A stretch of 64,000 nt of DNA from Mucilaginibacter jinjuensis (GCF_028596025.1 NZ_CP117167.1:2852001-2916000); one strand, 5' to 3'; shown: positions 1 through 10,842, numbered from the stretch's first letter. Numbers and translations: made by a program. Notes: generated by a model not told the origin, from the sequence alone.

Positions 1-267
1 AAACAATATGCCGCTTTGGTTGCTGAAAAAAGACACTTTAGTTTTGGATACTTTGCATACAAATTCGGTACCCAGGGTGGAGTTGCCGTCACTTAACGCA
101 TAAATACCTTCCATGCTTTTCATAACAGAAGCGTCAATAGCTTGTGTATTGGACAGGTTACCGGCTGTGTTGACTGGCGGAACGGTGAGCTGGTTCTTAT
201 TACAGGAAAAAAATACGACCAGCAGCAGTAACCAGTATGTATGTCGACGTTTCATATTCATGATCAT
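1..267 (-). CDS. Putative lipoprotein, 3' end off the left edge
   Basis: Reading the minus strand from 267 gives an open frame that leaves the window at position 1 without a stop. The N-terminus is basic (KRRH), then hydrophobic (WLLLLVVFF), then a lipobox-like FFSC followed by N-K, so export and lipidation at that cysteine are predicted. No family is recognised in the roughly 88 visible residues. ATG codons lie at 267, 261 and 255. The first overlaps the stop of the upstream gene as TAATG, which suggests translational coupling, but the later ATGs give a more typical signal peptide length. It probably forms one operon with the barrel protein at 267-1031. Confidence 0.7.
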   Translation of the reverse strand, partial: MIMNMKRRHTYWLLLLVVFFSCNKNQLTVPPVNTAGNLSNTQAIDASVMKSMEGIYALSDGNSTLGTEFVCKVSKTKVSFFSNQSGILF

Positions 268-1031
268 TAAAAACTAAGGGCTAAGTCAAACTCAGGAACT
301 GAATAACGGTATTTATTAACCGGAAATGCAGGCCAGGCGATGATATGATATTTCAGATAATTAAACTTAAATCCAAAGGATACCAGGTTATTCTTCCACA
401 ATCGTTGCTCGAGAGAACCTGTTATACTGTACCCGTTTAAGAAAGAAGGATAAGAAATGGTGTGTCCCGCTTGTGTTTCACTAAGCGAACTGGTATAGTA
501 CATATCGCCCCTTAATACGGCTGCCATTTTTTTAAAGCTGTAACCAACCGTAAGTGAAGGCTGCTGTTCCCAAATGTTGAGCGTGGTGTTATATCCAAAT
601 TGTTTGAGAAAGCCGAGGTTAAAAGCTACCTGGTAGCCTGCGCCAAAATGAAGATTGTTTACAGAGTAATTCCAGAATGGCCCGAAATTTAGCCGGTATG
701 AAATAAACAACGTAGACAGGCTCGATTGTAAGTTAAACCCGTAGGGCAGCGTGTATTTACCCGCATAAGCAAACATGGGCGCTGTAAATGTTTCAGTGAT
801 CCAATCTTTAGGGATAACTATGTATTGCACAGAAACCTGCTGCGAATATTTGCCTTTAGGCAAGGGTTGGGGTAATAAGAAGCTGCGTTTTTTTATGTCG
901 AAAGTATCCGTGCCAGATTCTTCTCCCTTAGCGTTCGATCCGGTAGTTTGTGCATGGCTATAATTAATAGCACAAAGCAGTGCGAGAAATAAACCAACAC
1001 TAATTTGCCTTATATGTAAAGATAACTTCAT
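267..1031 (-). CDS. Small outer-membrane beta-barrel protein, unknown function
   Basis: This 254-residue protein has a Sec signal peptide (residues 1-27, ending SHAQ). A short polar linker follows, then alternating aromatic/hydrophobic segments typical of an outer-membrane barrel. The last strand ends in LALSF, and a terminal Phe is the usual barrel-insertion signal. No catalytic motif is seen. It is transcribed leftward, away from the AraC gene at 1408, and its stop overlaps the next gene's ATG, so the two make an operon. The barrel call rests on sequence character only; the substrate or role is unknown. The start at 1031 is the only ATG that precedes the signal peptide. Confidence 0.65.
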   Translation of the reverse strand: MKLSLHIRQISVGLFLALLCAINYSHAQTTGSNAKGEESGTDTFDIKKRSFLLPQPLPKGKYSQQVSVQYIVIPKDWITETFTAPMFAYAGKYTLPYGFNLQSSLSTLFISYRLNFGPFWNYSVNNLHFGAGYQVAFNLGFLKQFGYNTTLNIWEQQPSLTVGYSFKKMAAVLRGDMYYTSSLSETQAGHTISYPSFLNGYSITGSLEQRLWKNNLVSFGFKFNYLKYHIIAWPAFPVNKYRYSVPEFDLALSF

Positions 1032-1318
1032 GTGTGGTGTTTAGCGTTCAGGTTGATTCCTGTTATTAATAATTTGTTAAATTTTTGTTAGATCAATTTT
1101 TTAAAATTATAACAAACCGACTTTTAAATGTGCAGCATGAGTGGTTTAAGGCGTTGCATATTGCAACATGCACCCAAAAAATATTAAAAAAATACCAGGC
1201 ACTATTAAGCACGGAATAAAATTATAATGAGCACAAAAGATCTAAGGGTTACATTAACAGTTGTAGCGTATTACTGTAAAGCTAAATACTTAATAAATAC
1301 CTGCTTTAACAGCACAGC
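1032..1318. other. Divergent intergenic region, left part
   Basis: AT-rich spacer between the leftward barrel gene and the rightward araC gene, with no credible ORF. It contains one short inverted repeat at 1153-1167 (GTTGCA, 3-nt centre, TGCAAC) that could be an operator for the leftward operon. No clear -7 box was found for the minus strand. The right part of the spacer (1319-1407) holds the araC promoter, listed separately. Confidence 0.4.
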
Positions 1319-1325
1319 TGTAGTA

Positions 1326-1381
1326 GTGTACTACAATGAAACTATAGTGTAACAATAAAAAAGCATCAAAATTTATTATTG
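1326..1381 (+). promoter_or_regulatory. Regulon site A: araC operator and promoter
   Basis: GTGTACTA (1326-1333) and TAGTGTAA (1345-1352) are separated by exactly 11 nt. Exactly 21 nt further on lies TATTATTG (1374-1381), which resembles the Bacteroidota -7 box TAnnTTTG. The same three-part layout with the same two spacings recurs upstream of the GH2 gene (6660-6715) and the esterase gene (9593-9648). A second overlapping inverted repeat lies at 1319-1335 (TGTAGTA, GTG, TACTACA). The element ends 26 nt before the araC start, so autoregulation is inferred. Binding by this AraC protein is not shown by sequence alone. Confidence 0.7.
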
Positions 1382-1407
1382 CAATAACCAATTGTAATCA
1401 TAAATAG

Positions 1408-2283
1408 ATGTCTAAAAACATATTCAGAGAGGTGATCCCGCTAACCTCGCGCGACTGCTTTTTAATTTTCTCGAGAAGCAAAACCGACTTTAATTTCCCG
1501 GTACACAATCATGATGCTATTGAGCTAAACCTTATCCTTAATGCGGCAGGGGCAAAACGTGTTGTAGGCAATCACGAAGAAACAATTAGTGATAAAGAAC
1601 TGGTATTGCTGGGGCGTAATACAGTGCATGGCTGGTTTAAAAATGAATGTAAAAGTGACAACATTAAAGAAGTTACTGTGCAGATACACCATGAATTGTT
1701 AAGTGATGAGTTTTTAAAAAGAACACCGCTCAGCAACATTAAAAGGATGCTGGAAAACTCAGAGAGTGGTGTTGCTTTTTCACCCGAAACCATTGACAAT
1801 ATAGCGCCACGTTTACTTGCCCTGGCTCAAAAGAATAGTTTCGATTCCATTATGGAGTTATTATCCATTATCCATCAACTTTCCAATTCTCACAACCAGC
1901 GCATATTATCAAACCCTTTGGATACTGCCAAGGTGGTAAAAATGAACAATACACCTATCGAGCGGATCTTCGAATATATCAACATCCATTTCGCCCAAAG
2001 ATTAACCCTCGAAGATGTGGCCGGTGCCATTGGTATCACACCTGCATCATTAAGCAGGTTTGTAAAAATGAGCACCGGTTTAACCTTTACAGATAACCTG
2101 AATGAGATAAGATTAGGCCATGTATCGCGTATGCTGATAGAAACCACGCACTCCATATCAGAGGTAGCGTTTGAATGCGGGTTTAATAACCTGGCCAACT
2201 TTAATCGTATTTTTAAGAAACGGAATAAGTGTACCCCCGGCGAGTTTCGTACCCGATACTTCGGTCAGCGCACTTTTATATAG
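1408..2283 (+). CDS. AraC-family transcriptional regulator
   Basis: This 291-residue cytosolic regulator has an N-terminal cupin-like sensing half (HNHDAIELNLIL near residues 34-45, consistent with an AraC_binding fold). The C-terminal AraC double helix-turn-helix spans about residues 185-285: LTLEDVAGAIGITPASLSRF is the first HTH, and SISEVAFECGFNNLANFNRIF followed by CTPGEFR is the second. It has no signal peptide. It stands alone upstream of the hybrid sensor gene. Its own promoter shares an exact inverted-repeat layout with the GH2 and esterase-mannanase promoters, so it probably controls those units and itself. The sugar it senses is unknown. Confidence 0.9.
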   Translation: MSKNIFREVIPLTSRDCFLIFSRSKTDFNFPVHNHDAIELNLILNAAGAKRVVGNHEETISDKELVLLGRNTVHGWFKNECKSDNIKEVTVQIHHELLSDEFLKRTPLSNIKRMLENSESGVAFSPETIDNIAPRLLALAQKNSFDSIMELLSIIHQLSNSHNQRILSNPLDTAKVVKMNNTPIERIFEYINIHFAQRLTLEDVAGAIGITPASLSRFVKMSTGLTFTDNLNEIRLGHVSRMLIETTHSISEVAFECGFNNLANFNRIFKKRNKCTPGEFRTRYFGQRTFI

Positions 2284-2324
2284 CATAACTGTACGCCCGA
2301 CCTTTAATCACAGCATTAGTGTTT

Positions 2325-2402
2325 GTTAAAATAGTATCATCAATTGTATTGGCTGTTTTAAAGTTTAATAGTTGATATCATTAACTTTGGTTATAACCAA
2401 TT
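2325..2402 (+). promoter_or_regulatory. Promoter region of the hybrid sensor gene, repeat copy 1
   Basis: The 21-mer beginning GTTAAAATAGTAT at 2325-2345 recurs with 18-19 of 21 matches at 12049-12069, and again at 12390-12410 ahead of the first susC. A good -7 box, TAACTTTG, lies at 2382-2389. The segment ATAACCAATT (2393-2402) follows directly and also appears just after the -7 box of araC. The 21-mer is a plausible binding site for the hybrid two-component regulator encoded downstream, giving autoregulation plus susC control. That assignment is inference. Confidence 0.5.
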
Positions 2403-2469
2403 CTGCAATAGATTGTCTCACCAATCTTATTGTTTATAAACCATAGGGCCAAAAACTAATCAGGAAATT

Positions 2470-5400
2470 ATGCGCTATTTCTACGCTTTTGTAGTATTGC
2501 TTTGCTTGTTGCTGGGTACCAATGCCACCTACGCACAGTATGCTTTTCAGCAGCTGGACAACAGTAGCGGGCTTTCTAACAGCTGCATGAATAATATTTT
2601 TCAGGACTCGGATCATATCATCTGGTTCGGTACCTGGGATGGGCTTAATTTTTACGACGGTACCAATGTGCATGTGTTTAACTATGAGAAGGCCGATGTC
2701 CATAAAAAATCAATCGCCAGTAATGTAATCTACAAAATTGCGGAAGATAAAAGCCGCAATATCTGGATTGGTACGGTTGAAGGCGTATCGCGTTTCAATA
2801 AAAACACCGGCGATTTCAGTAACTACTTTTACAATCGTAAAAAAGCCATCTCCAATGGCTATACCATCGCTACAGACCTTAACGGAATGGTTTACGCTGC
2901 CAAACGCAATGGAGCCGACCTGTATTGTTACGATAGCAAACACGATGCCTTTAACAAGGTGAAAATTGCGGGCCTTCATAATTTTTTGCTGGTTAAAATG
3001 CAGTTTGATGAGCATAATAACCTTTGGTTGCTGCGCGATAATGGAGTATTGGATTGTTACACTAAATCGGTCGGAGGAGGCTTTACCCGGATAGAGCAGT
3101 TTGCTACCGTAGCTGATGTAGATAACGTGATGTTTTGCAATCATCAGATATTTTACGCCACCAGAAATGATGACCTGGTGAGGGTTGGTAATGATTTCCA
3201 AAGAACAAATGTTTTAAAACTGGCTCATGAGGTTAGGGCGATGAGTTATTACCGGAATCATTATGTACTTGCTTGGTCGGCAAAGGGAATAGGAGAGTAC
3301 GATGAGGCTTTTAAGCCTGCCGTTTTCCTCACAGATGAATCATCTGTACTGCAAAATGTGCGCATTACCACCATGATGAATGATGATAACCTGCTGTGGC
3401 TGGGTACAGATGGCAGTGGGGTAATCAAGATAACCAAACGCGAAAACTATTTTGGGCTGATACAAAAGCAATCGAACGGGCAATCATTCCATATCCCGGT
3501 TAGGGCATTTAGCAGTGTGGGTAATGAGCTTTGGGTGGGCACCAAGGGCAACGGCATTATCACTATCAGCAACTGGGATAAAAAAGATTTGTCATTCTCT
3601 AACATCAAAACCTTTCACACCCAAATGGATCTGTTGGATAACTGTGTGTACGCCATGGAGAAAGGCAAAGACGGATTGATGTATATTGGATCAGATGCGC
3701 CGGGCATTACGTTGTATGATCTTAAAACTAAAAAATTTATCAAGTGGGAGGATATACCCAATAATAAGGCGTTCCCTTCATTCGGATCTGTTCACTGTAT
3801 TTTGTACGATAATGATGGCTCTGTTTGGTTGGGGTTAAACGAAAGCGGTTTGGTACATCTTAAGCTCGAAAAAGATCAGCACAACCAAGTCAGTATTAAA
3901 TACCTGCAACATTATAAGGTAAATGAAACTAACGGGCCGGGTAGTAATGTTATTTACAGCCTTGCGGCGGGGGGCGGCAATCGTATCTGGATTGGTTGCC
4001 GTTATGGCGGGTTAACCTGCCTGGATAAAGCAACAGGTAAGTTCACCACGTTTAAAGCTTTCTCTTACGATGGTAGTTTATCAAATAATGATGTGCTGTC
4101 TGTATACATAGATCAGCAACGTCGCCTTTGGGTGGGTACCAGCTTTGGGCTCAATTGGTTAAATGAAGCCGAAGCGGGCACCAACCCCAAGCCCATATTT
4201 AAGAAACTGAATGTAGATAATGGTTTACCAAATAACACCATCCACGCCATTACCGAAGATAGTAAAGGCAATATATGGTTGAGCACCAACAAGGGCCTGG
4301 CACGGATTAACCCATCGAGCCTTAAAATAGTGCAGTTTAAAGAAGCCGACGGCTTGCAAAGCGACGAGTTTAGCGATAATGCGGTGTGGAAAAACGAAAG
4401 CGGCATGCTGTTTTTCGGTGGTATTTATGGCTTCAATTACTTCGTGCCCGAAAACATCAAAGTAAGTACAGAGCAACCACATTTACTGGTTACAGATTTG
4501 CGCTTTGCAGGTAAGTATGATACCGAGAAAGGCTTGCAGGTATTAACCCGTAATGGCCCGGTAGTAAACCAGCATTACGAATTGGGCCCGCAGGATAATT
4601 ACTTTGAATTGAATGTGCAGCCTATTACCTATGTGCATTCGCAAAAATGCCAGTATGCTTATTACCTGGAGGGTAACGATAAGGAATGGCACTACATAGG
4701 CAATCACGAAAAAATTATCTACAACAACCTTTCGCCGGGTACATACAAGCTGATGGTCAAATGGTCGAACGGCGAGGGGGCCTGGACGCCGGGTATAAGT
4801 GTGTTCGATCTGACCATTAAACCTTATTTCTGGCTTACCTCATTGGCATTCCTGCTGTATGCCTTTGTGTTGCTCATTTCGGGTTATGCCTATTTTCGGT
4901 ACCGTAAAAACAAGTTCATGATCAGGCAGGAATTGAAGATGGAACACATGCTGCGCGAAAAGGATGAAGCACTGCACCAGGAACAACTCAATTTTTTTAC
5001 CAATATAGCGCATGAGCTGCAAACGCCTTTAACCCTGATACTAGGTTCGCTGGAGCGACATTTGTACAAAAATAAGAACCAGGAAAGCGCCAGCGGTAGC
5101 TACTTTTTATCCATCGTAAAACAGGAAGCCTCGAGGTTGCATTATCTCGTTTTGCAATTGCTGGAATTTAGAAAAGCAGAAACCGGTTTCCTTAAAAATC
5201 ATTTCACGTATCTCGATGCATCGAAGCTATTGGCTAATATCTCGCAACTATTCGATCCGCTTTCAGAGCCTAAGGGGCTCGATTTTTCATGCCATATTGA
5301 ACCCGGTATTAGTTTGTGGATTGACAAGGATAAGTTAGAGAAGATCATTTTCAACCTGCTATCCAACGCCTTTAAGCATTCTCCCAATAACCAGTCGATC

Positions 5401-6591
5401 ATCTTTTCGGTACATCAACTGCCGGAAACAAAAGAATTGGAAATTGTAGTGGCTAACTCCGGTGGTAAGCTTAGTGATGATGAATTGCACCGCCTGTTCG
5501 ATCGCTTTTTTGTGGTTGATGATGGCCAACAGAACAAGATTAGCTCGGGTATCGGGTTGGCCTTTACCCGGCAGTTGTTGTCGCTCTTAAACGGCAATAT
5601 CAGCGTTAAATGCGAGAATGGCTGGATCTCGTTTAAAGTATTACTACCATTATCATTCGTGCCCGAGCATAACCAACTGGTGGCAGATATTGGCGACAAG
5701 AGCGAAAAGCCATCATTCCTGCTGCAATCTATCACTAATGAACAAGACGGTGTAAGGCAGGTTACAGTTGATGAGAACAACAAAAAAGCGATGATCAAAA
5801 GCTTCGAACAGGATGATAAAAAAATGATCCTGATTGTGGAAGATGAACAGCGCATCAGGTACCTGTTAAAAGATATATTGAGCGAATACTACATTGTTTA
5901 TGAAGCAGCTACCGGCAAGGAAGCCCTCGAAGTGATCCACCGCATAACCCCCGATCTCATTATCAGCGATATTATGATGCCCGACTTTGACGGCCTGCAA
6001 TTGTGCAATGTAATTAAAACCACGCCTGCAACCTGTCATATTCCATTCGTTATTTTATCAGCCAGGGGAACGCTGGAGCAAAAAACCGAGGGTTACGAAA
6101 ATGGAGCAGATGCCTACATACCTAAGCCTTTTCAAACGGAGCATTTGCTGGTAAGGGTGCACAAGCTACTGGAGTACCGCGAAAGGTTGCACAAGGTATT
6201 CAGTGAGAATAATAGATCGGCAAGTCACCTGCATGAGAGTGACATTAAAGACAGCGATAAAAGCTTTATAGAAAAGGTAGTAAAAGTAATTGAAGATAAC
6301 CTGGACGAAGAACTCGACGGTGCATTTTTAGAGAATGCTCTCAACCTGAGCAAAATTCAGTTGTATCGTAAAATCAAATCGCTCTCTAACATGACACCGA
6401 CGGAACTGATCAGACATCTACGTTTGCAGAAGAGTGCCATATTGCTAAAAACCTCTGATTTAACGGTGTCAGAGATCTTTTATCGTACAGGTTTCAATAA
6501 CAAAACTTATTTCTTCCGTGAGTTTAAAAGGGTGTACAATTGCTCGCCCAACACATACCGGGCCCAACACCGTTTGCCTGATCTGAATTAG
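2470..6591 (+). CDS. Hybrid two-component system sensor/regulator (HTCS)
   Basis: A single 1373-residue polypeptide contains a complete signalling chain. A signal peptide (1-22) precedes a periplasmic two-propeller sensor of repeated Reg_prop blades (about 25-690; recurrent IWIGT/LWVGT motifs) and a Y_Y_Y domain (about 700-775). A transmembrane helix lies near 787-810. The histidine kinase has His848 in HELQTP, an N-box (NLLSNAFKHS, near 960) and a G-box (SSGIGLAF, near 1026). A receiver domain (about 1118-1230) carries phospho-acceptor Asp1167 in ISDIMMPD. A C-terminal AraC HTH (about 1270-1370) completes it. This is the standard PUL activator class, binding an oligosaccharide in the periplasm and switching on susCD. 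Here it precedes locus 1. Confidence 0.95.
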   Translation: MRYFYAFVVLLCLLLGTNATYAQYAFQQLDNSSGLSNSCMNNIFQDSDHIIWFGTWDGLNFYDGTNVHVFNYEKADVHKKSIASNVIYKIAEDKSRNIWIGTVEGVSRFNKNTGDFSNYFYNRKKAISNGYTIATDLNGMVYAAKRNGADLYCYDSKHDAFNKVKIAGLHNFLLVKMQFDEHNNLWLLRDNGVLDCYTKSVGGGFTRIEQFATVADVDNVMFCNHQIFYATRNDDLVRVGNDFQRTNVLKLAHEVRAMSYYRNHYVLAWSAKGIGEYDEAFKPAVFLTDESSVLQNVRITTMMNDDNLLWLGTDGSGVIKITKRENYFGLIQKQSNGQSFHIPVRAFSSVGNELWVGTKGNGIITISNWDKKDLSFSNIKTFHTQMDLLDNCVYAMEKGKDGLMYIGSDAPGITLYDLKTKKFIKWEDIPNNKAFPSFGSVHCILYDNDGSVWLGLNESGLVHLKLEKDQHNQVSIKYLQHYKVNETNGPGSNVIYSLAAGGGNRIWIGCRYGGLTCLDKATGKFTTFKAFSYDGSLSNNDVLSVYIDQQRRLWVGTSFGLNWLNEAEAGTNPKPIFKKLNVDNGLPNNTIHAITEDSKGNIWLSTNKGLARINPSSLKIVQFKEADGLQSDEFSDNAVWKNESGMLFFGGIYGFNYFVPENIKVSTEQPHLLVTDLRFAGKYDTEKGLQVLTRNGPVVNQHYELGPQDNYFELNVQPITYVHSQKCQYAYYLEGNDKEWHYIGNHEKIIYNNLSPGTYKLMVKWSNGEGAWTPGISVFDLTIKPYFWLTSLAFLLYAFVLLISGYAYFRYRKNKFMIRQELKMEHMLREKDEALHQEQLNFFTNIAHELQTPLTLILGSLERHLYKNKNQESASGSYFLSIVKQEASRLHYLVLQLLEFRKAETGFLKNHFTYLDASKLLANISQLFDPLSEPKGLDFSCHIEPGISLWIDKDKLEKIIFNLLSNAFKHSPNNQSIIFSVHQLPETKELEIVVANSGGKLSDDELHRLFDRFFVVDDGQQNKISSGIGLAFTRQLLSLLNGNISVKCENGWISFKVLLPLSFVPEHNQLVADIGDKSEKPSFLLQSITNEQDGVRQVTVDENNKKAMIKSFEQDDKKMILIVEDEQRIRYLLKDILSEYYIVYEAATGKEALEVIHRITPDLIISDIMMPDFDGLQLCNVIKTTPATCHIPFVILSARGTLEQKTEGYENGADAYIPKPFQTEHLLVRVHKLLEYRERLHKVFSENNRSASHLHESDIKDSDKSFIEKVVKVIEDNLDEELDGAFLENALNLSKIQLYRKIKSLSNMTPTELIRHLRLQKSAILLKTSDLTVSEIFYRTGFNNKTYFFREFKRVYNCSPNTYRAQHRLPDLN

Positions 6592-6659
6592 GATCCAAAT
6601 ACTGGTCATCAAAAATTAAAAGGCAGCAAAAGCGCATTATTAACGTAGAAAGTCCAAAA

Positions 6660-6715
6660 GTATACCACAATGCAAATATGGTGTACCCCCAAAAGCATCC
6701 TGCACGATAATATTG
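6660..6715 (+). promoter_or_regulatory. Regulon site B: GH2 operator and promoter
   Basis: GTATACCA (6660-6667), 11 nt, TGGTGTAC (6679-6686), then 21 nt, then the -7-like box TAATATTG (6708-6715). Arms, spacer and distance to the -7 box match sites A and C exactly. The element ends 37 nt before the GH2 ATG, so the GH2 gene probably has its own promoter rather than reading through only from the sensor gene. Confidence 0.7.
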
Positions 6716-6752
6716 CCCTTTTAACAAAATGCTGTCTTTTAATTTATAATTG

Positions 6753-9575
6753 ATGATACAACCTATTAGTGCCAGGTATTGGCTCGGCCTTGTCTTTTTA
6801 ATTTTTTTATCCACCTCAATTTATGCACAACCCAACTATGGCCTGTTAAAACCACAAGATGCAGCGACGTTGCCAAAATCAAAAGTTGGGTATGTGCAGC
6901 CTATCCGGAAGGCTAAGGTTGTACCCAATACAATTTTGCAACCTGCCGTCGATGGTAAACTGATTATTAGAAACGGTTGGGAAATGATTTCGGCCAAACA
7001 AGCAAAAGCAAATGGCGATTTGATTTCTACCAATAATTACAACAGTAAAAGCTGGTACAATGCCACTGTGCCGGGCACTGTACTAACCACATTGGTACAA
7101 CAAGGTGTGTATGCCGATCCTTACTTCGGTCTCAATAATCTCCACATTCCAGATACTCTTTGCCGGCAGGGTTGGTGGTATCGCACAACGTTCAACGTGC
7201 CTTCTGATAAACGAAATCAGAATGCATTTTTAAATTTCGATGGCATTAATTATAAGGCCGAAATTTGGTTGAATGGAAAGCGTTTGGGGGGCATAAATGG
7301 TGCTTTTCAACAAGGTGTTTTTAACATTTCTCCTTACTTAAATAAGGAAGTAAAAAATGTGCTTGCCGTGCATATTATACCACCACCAAACCCGGGTATT
7401 CCACACGAAGAATCACCATCGGCAGGTACCGGCCCTAACGGCGGACAGTTGTGTCTGGATGGCCCGACTTTTATCTCATCCGAAGGTTGGGATTGGGTGC
7501 CCGGTATCCGCGATCGTAACATCGGCATCTGGCAAAACGTGAGTTTGCAATTTGTCGGATCGGTAACAATTAGCAACCCGCATGTGGTAACAAAGCTGCC
7601 ATTGCCAGATACGAGCAGTGCGCGAATAACCATATCGGCAGAAGTAAATAACATTACCAACAAGACACAGGTAGCCCGACTCAAGGGTGCAATTGGTAAC
7701 CTGCATTTTGCCCAAACTATAACATTGCAACCGCATGAAATGCGGGTAGTCACTTTTAATCCCGATCAATATAACGTATTGCAAATAAACCATCCGCGCT
7801 TGTGGTGGCCAAATGGTTATGGCAATCCAGAGTTGTATACATTGAAGTTGGTAGCTGAAACTAACAATACTAAGTCTGATGAAAGGAGCGTGCGGTTCGG
7901 CATCCGTGAGCTATCGTACGAATTGTCAGTCGACTACGGTTCGAAGATTCATCGTGCGGAATTTAACCCCATCAAAGCATCTGTTTCAAAGGAATCACTG
8001 TTTGATAATATCAACAGAACCCGGACTGATCATGATGTAACCGTTGCCAAATTAAGACCTGGGGCTGATACTTCTTTACTTGAAGCGAATAAGGATACGG
8101 ACATGGCACCCTACATTGTAATCAAGGTTAACGGCAAACGTATTTACTGCAAAGGCGGCAACTGGGGTATGGACGATGCCATGAAACAGGTATCGCGCCA
8201 ACACCTCGAACCTTATTTCAGGTTGCATAGGGATGCGCATTTTAATATGATCCGTAACTGGACAGGCGAGAGTACCGAGGAGGTTTTTTACCAGTTATGC
8301 GATGAATACGGTATGCTGGTTTGGAATGATTTCTGGCTTTCGACCGAAGGTTATAATCTCAATGTAAAGGACAACGATCTGTTTGTGCAGAATGCCAAAG
8401 CGGTAATTGAGCGGTTCAGAAATCATCCGTCAATTGCCATCTGGTGCCCGCGTAACGAGGGTTATGCGCCGCCGGAATTGGAAGAGCAACTGGCTAAACT
8501 AATTTGGCAGGAGGACGGGACCCGTTACTATCAGCCCAACTCGCGTACTATGAACTTACGCACCAGCGGCCCGTGGCATTATTTTAAAAACTCTGAAAAT
8601 TATACCAAAATAGCATCGGGTTTTAGTACAGAACTGGGTACACCATCTATCCCTACGGCAGCATCTATCCGTAAAATGATGCCGGTGGCCGATCAATGGC
8701 CTATTAGCGATACCTGGTATTACCACGATTTCCATACCGGGCAAAAGGATTATGTGGCTGCAATAGATTCGCTGTATGGTAAAGCAACCAGTCTGGATGA
8801 TTTTTGTAAGAAAGCCCAAATGCTTAACTACGATAGCCACCGACAAATGTTTGAAGCCTGGCAAAGTAAGCTGTGGAATAATACGTCGGGCGTATTGCTT
8901 TGGATGACGCACCCCGCTTGGCCAAGTATGGTATGGCAAACCTATTCATGGGATTATGAAACCTTCGGCTCTTACTTCGCCTCTATGAAAGCTTGCGAGC
9001 CGGTGCATATTCAGATGGATTTGGCCAGCAATCAGGTAATGGTGGTTAATACCAGTCTGCAGGCACTGTCTAATTGCAAAGCCGAATTGAATGTATATGA
9101 TCTCGATGGAAAATCAGTTTACAATTATTCATCATCTGCCAACATCGATCCCAATAAATTAACCGCATTGTTTGAAGCAAAATTACCGGCTGATCTTTCA
9201 GGTAATTACCTCGTAAGATTAAAGCTATCGGATGAAAAAGGAAGACTGATTTCAGAAAATGATTACTGGAAAAATTTGGGTAGCGCAAAGTCTTTCAATG
9301 CTTTCAATAAGCTTAAAAAGGCACAGTTAAAGTATACTCAAAATGTTAGTGCAAAAGGTAAATCAACTTACACCATAACCAACACTTCCAATGTTCCGGC
9401 GATAGCCATCAAACTAAATCTGGTAAATGCTTTAATCAAGGCAATTGTGTTGCCGGCTTATTTCTCTGATGGTTATTTCAACCTTTTACCGGGCGAAAGT
9501 AAGCAGGTAGTGGTAAGCTATTCCGGCGAAAATAAAGTATATCTCGCTGCAGAGGGCTATAATGTGAAAATGTAA
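6753..9575 (+). CDS. Secreted GH2 glycosidase (beta-mannosidase/exo-beta-glucosaminidase group)
   Basis: This 940-residue protein has a signal peptide (1-25, ending IYAQ). It shows the GH2 order: a jelly-roll sugar-binding domain (DTLCRQGWWYRTTF, near 130), an immunoglobulin-like domain, a TIM barrel (about 440-740) and C-terminal beta domains. The predicted acid/base is Glu569 in CPRNEGY and the predicted nucleophile is Glu627 in STELGT. The tail of the barrel (PSMVWQTY, ACEPVHIQ) resembles the plant endo-beta-mannosidase/exo-beta-glucosaminidase branch more than LacZ. ATG 6753 is chosen over the in-frame TTG three bases upstream. It is likely periplasmic and would trim beta-linked mannose or glucose-type ends. 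Exact linkage cannot be read from sequence. A paralogue lies at 49926. Confidence 0.85.
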   Translation: MIQPISARYWLGLVFLIFLSTSIYAQPNYGLLKPQDAATLPKSKVGYVQPIRKAKVVPNTILQPAVDGKLIIRNGWEMISAKQAKANGDLISTNNYNSKSWYNATVPGTVLTTLVQQGVYADPYFGLNNLHIPDTLCRQGWWYRTTFNVPSDKRNQNAFLNFDGINYKAEIWLNGKRLGGINGAFQQGVFNISPYLNKEVKNVLAVHIIPPPNPGIPHEESPSAGTGPNGGQLCLDGPTFISSEGWDWVPGIRDRNIGIWQNVSLQFVGSVTISNPHVVTKLPLPDTSSARITISAEVNNITNKTQVARLKGAIGNLHFAQTITLQPHEMRVVTFNPDQYNVLQINHPRLWWPNGYGNPELYTLKLVAETNNTKSDERSVRFGIRELSYELSVDYGSKIHRAEFNPIKASVSKESLFDNINRTRTDHDVTVAKLRPGADTSLLEANKDTDMAPYIVIKVNGKRIYCKGGNWGMDDAMKQVSRQHLEPYFRLHRDAHFNMIRNWTGESTEEVFYQLCDEYGMLVWNDFWLSTEGYNLNVKDNDLFVQNAKAVIERFRNHPSIAIWCPRNEGYAPPELEEQLAKLIWQEDGTRYYQPNSRTMNLRTSGPWHYFKNSENYTKIASGFSTELGTPSIPTAASIRKMMPVADQWPISDTWYYHDFHTGQKDYVAAIDSLYGKATSLDDFCKKAQMLNYDSHRQMFEAWQSKLWNNTSGVLLWMTHPAWPSMVWQTYSWDYETFGSYFASMKACEPVHIQMDLASNQVMVVNTSLQALSNCKAELNVYDLDGKSVYNYSSSANIDPNKLTALFEAKLPADLSGNYLVRLKLSDEKGRLISENDYWKNLGSAKSFNAFNKLKKAQLKYTQNVSAKGKSTYTITNTSNVPAIAIKLNLVNALIKAIVLPAYFSDGYFNLLPGESKQVVVSYSGENKVYLAAEGYNVKM

Positions 9576-9592
9576 CGCTGCATGTAACCATA

Positions 9593-9648
9593 GTACACTA
9601 AATAGAGAGCATAGTGTACCGTTTAAAACGCGCTGCAGGCTATAATTG
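9593..9648 (+). promoter_or_regulatory. Regulon site C: esterase-mannanase operator and promoter
   Basis: GTACACTA (9593-9600), 11 nt, TAGTGTAC (9612-9619: a perfect 8-bp inverted repeat), then 21 nt, then TATAATTG (9641-9648) as the -7 box. The geometry is identical to sites A and B. The sequence AATAACCATTT follows shortly after the -7 box, as in the araC leader. The element ends 27 nt before the esterase start. Confidence 0.75.
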
Positions 9649-9669
9649 CCTACCAAAATAACCATTTGA

Positions 9670-10841
<1,172 letters not shown>

Positions 10842-10842
<1 letters not shown>

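Noticed and set aside
6750..6752. TTG start codons as true starts (also 37050, 36822 and 47327)
   Set aside because: In each case an in-frame ATG a few codons downstream gives a standard signal peptide or N-terminus, and TTG use is unnecessary.
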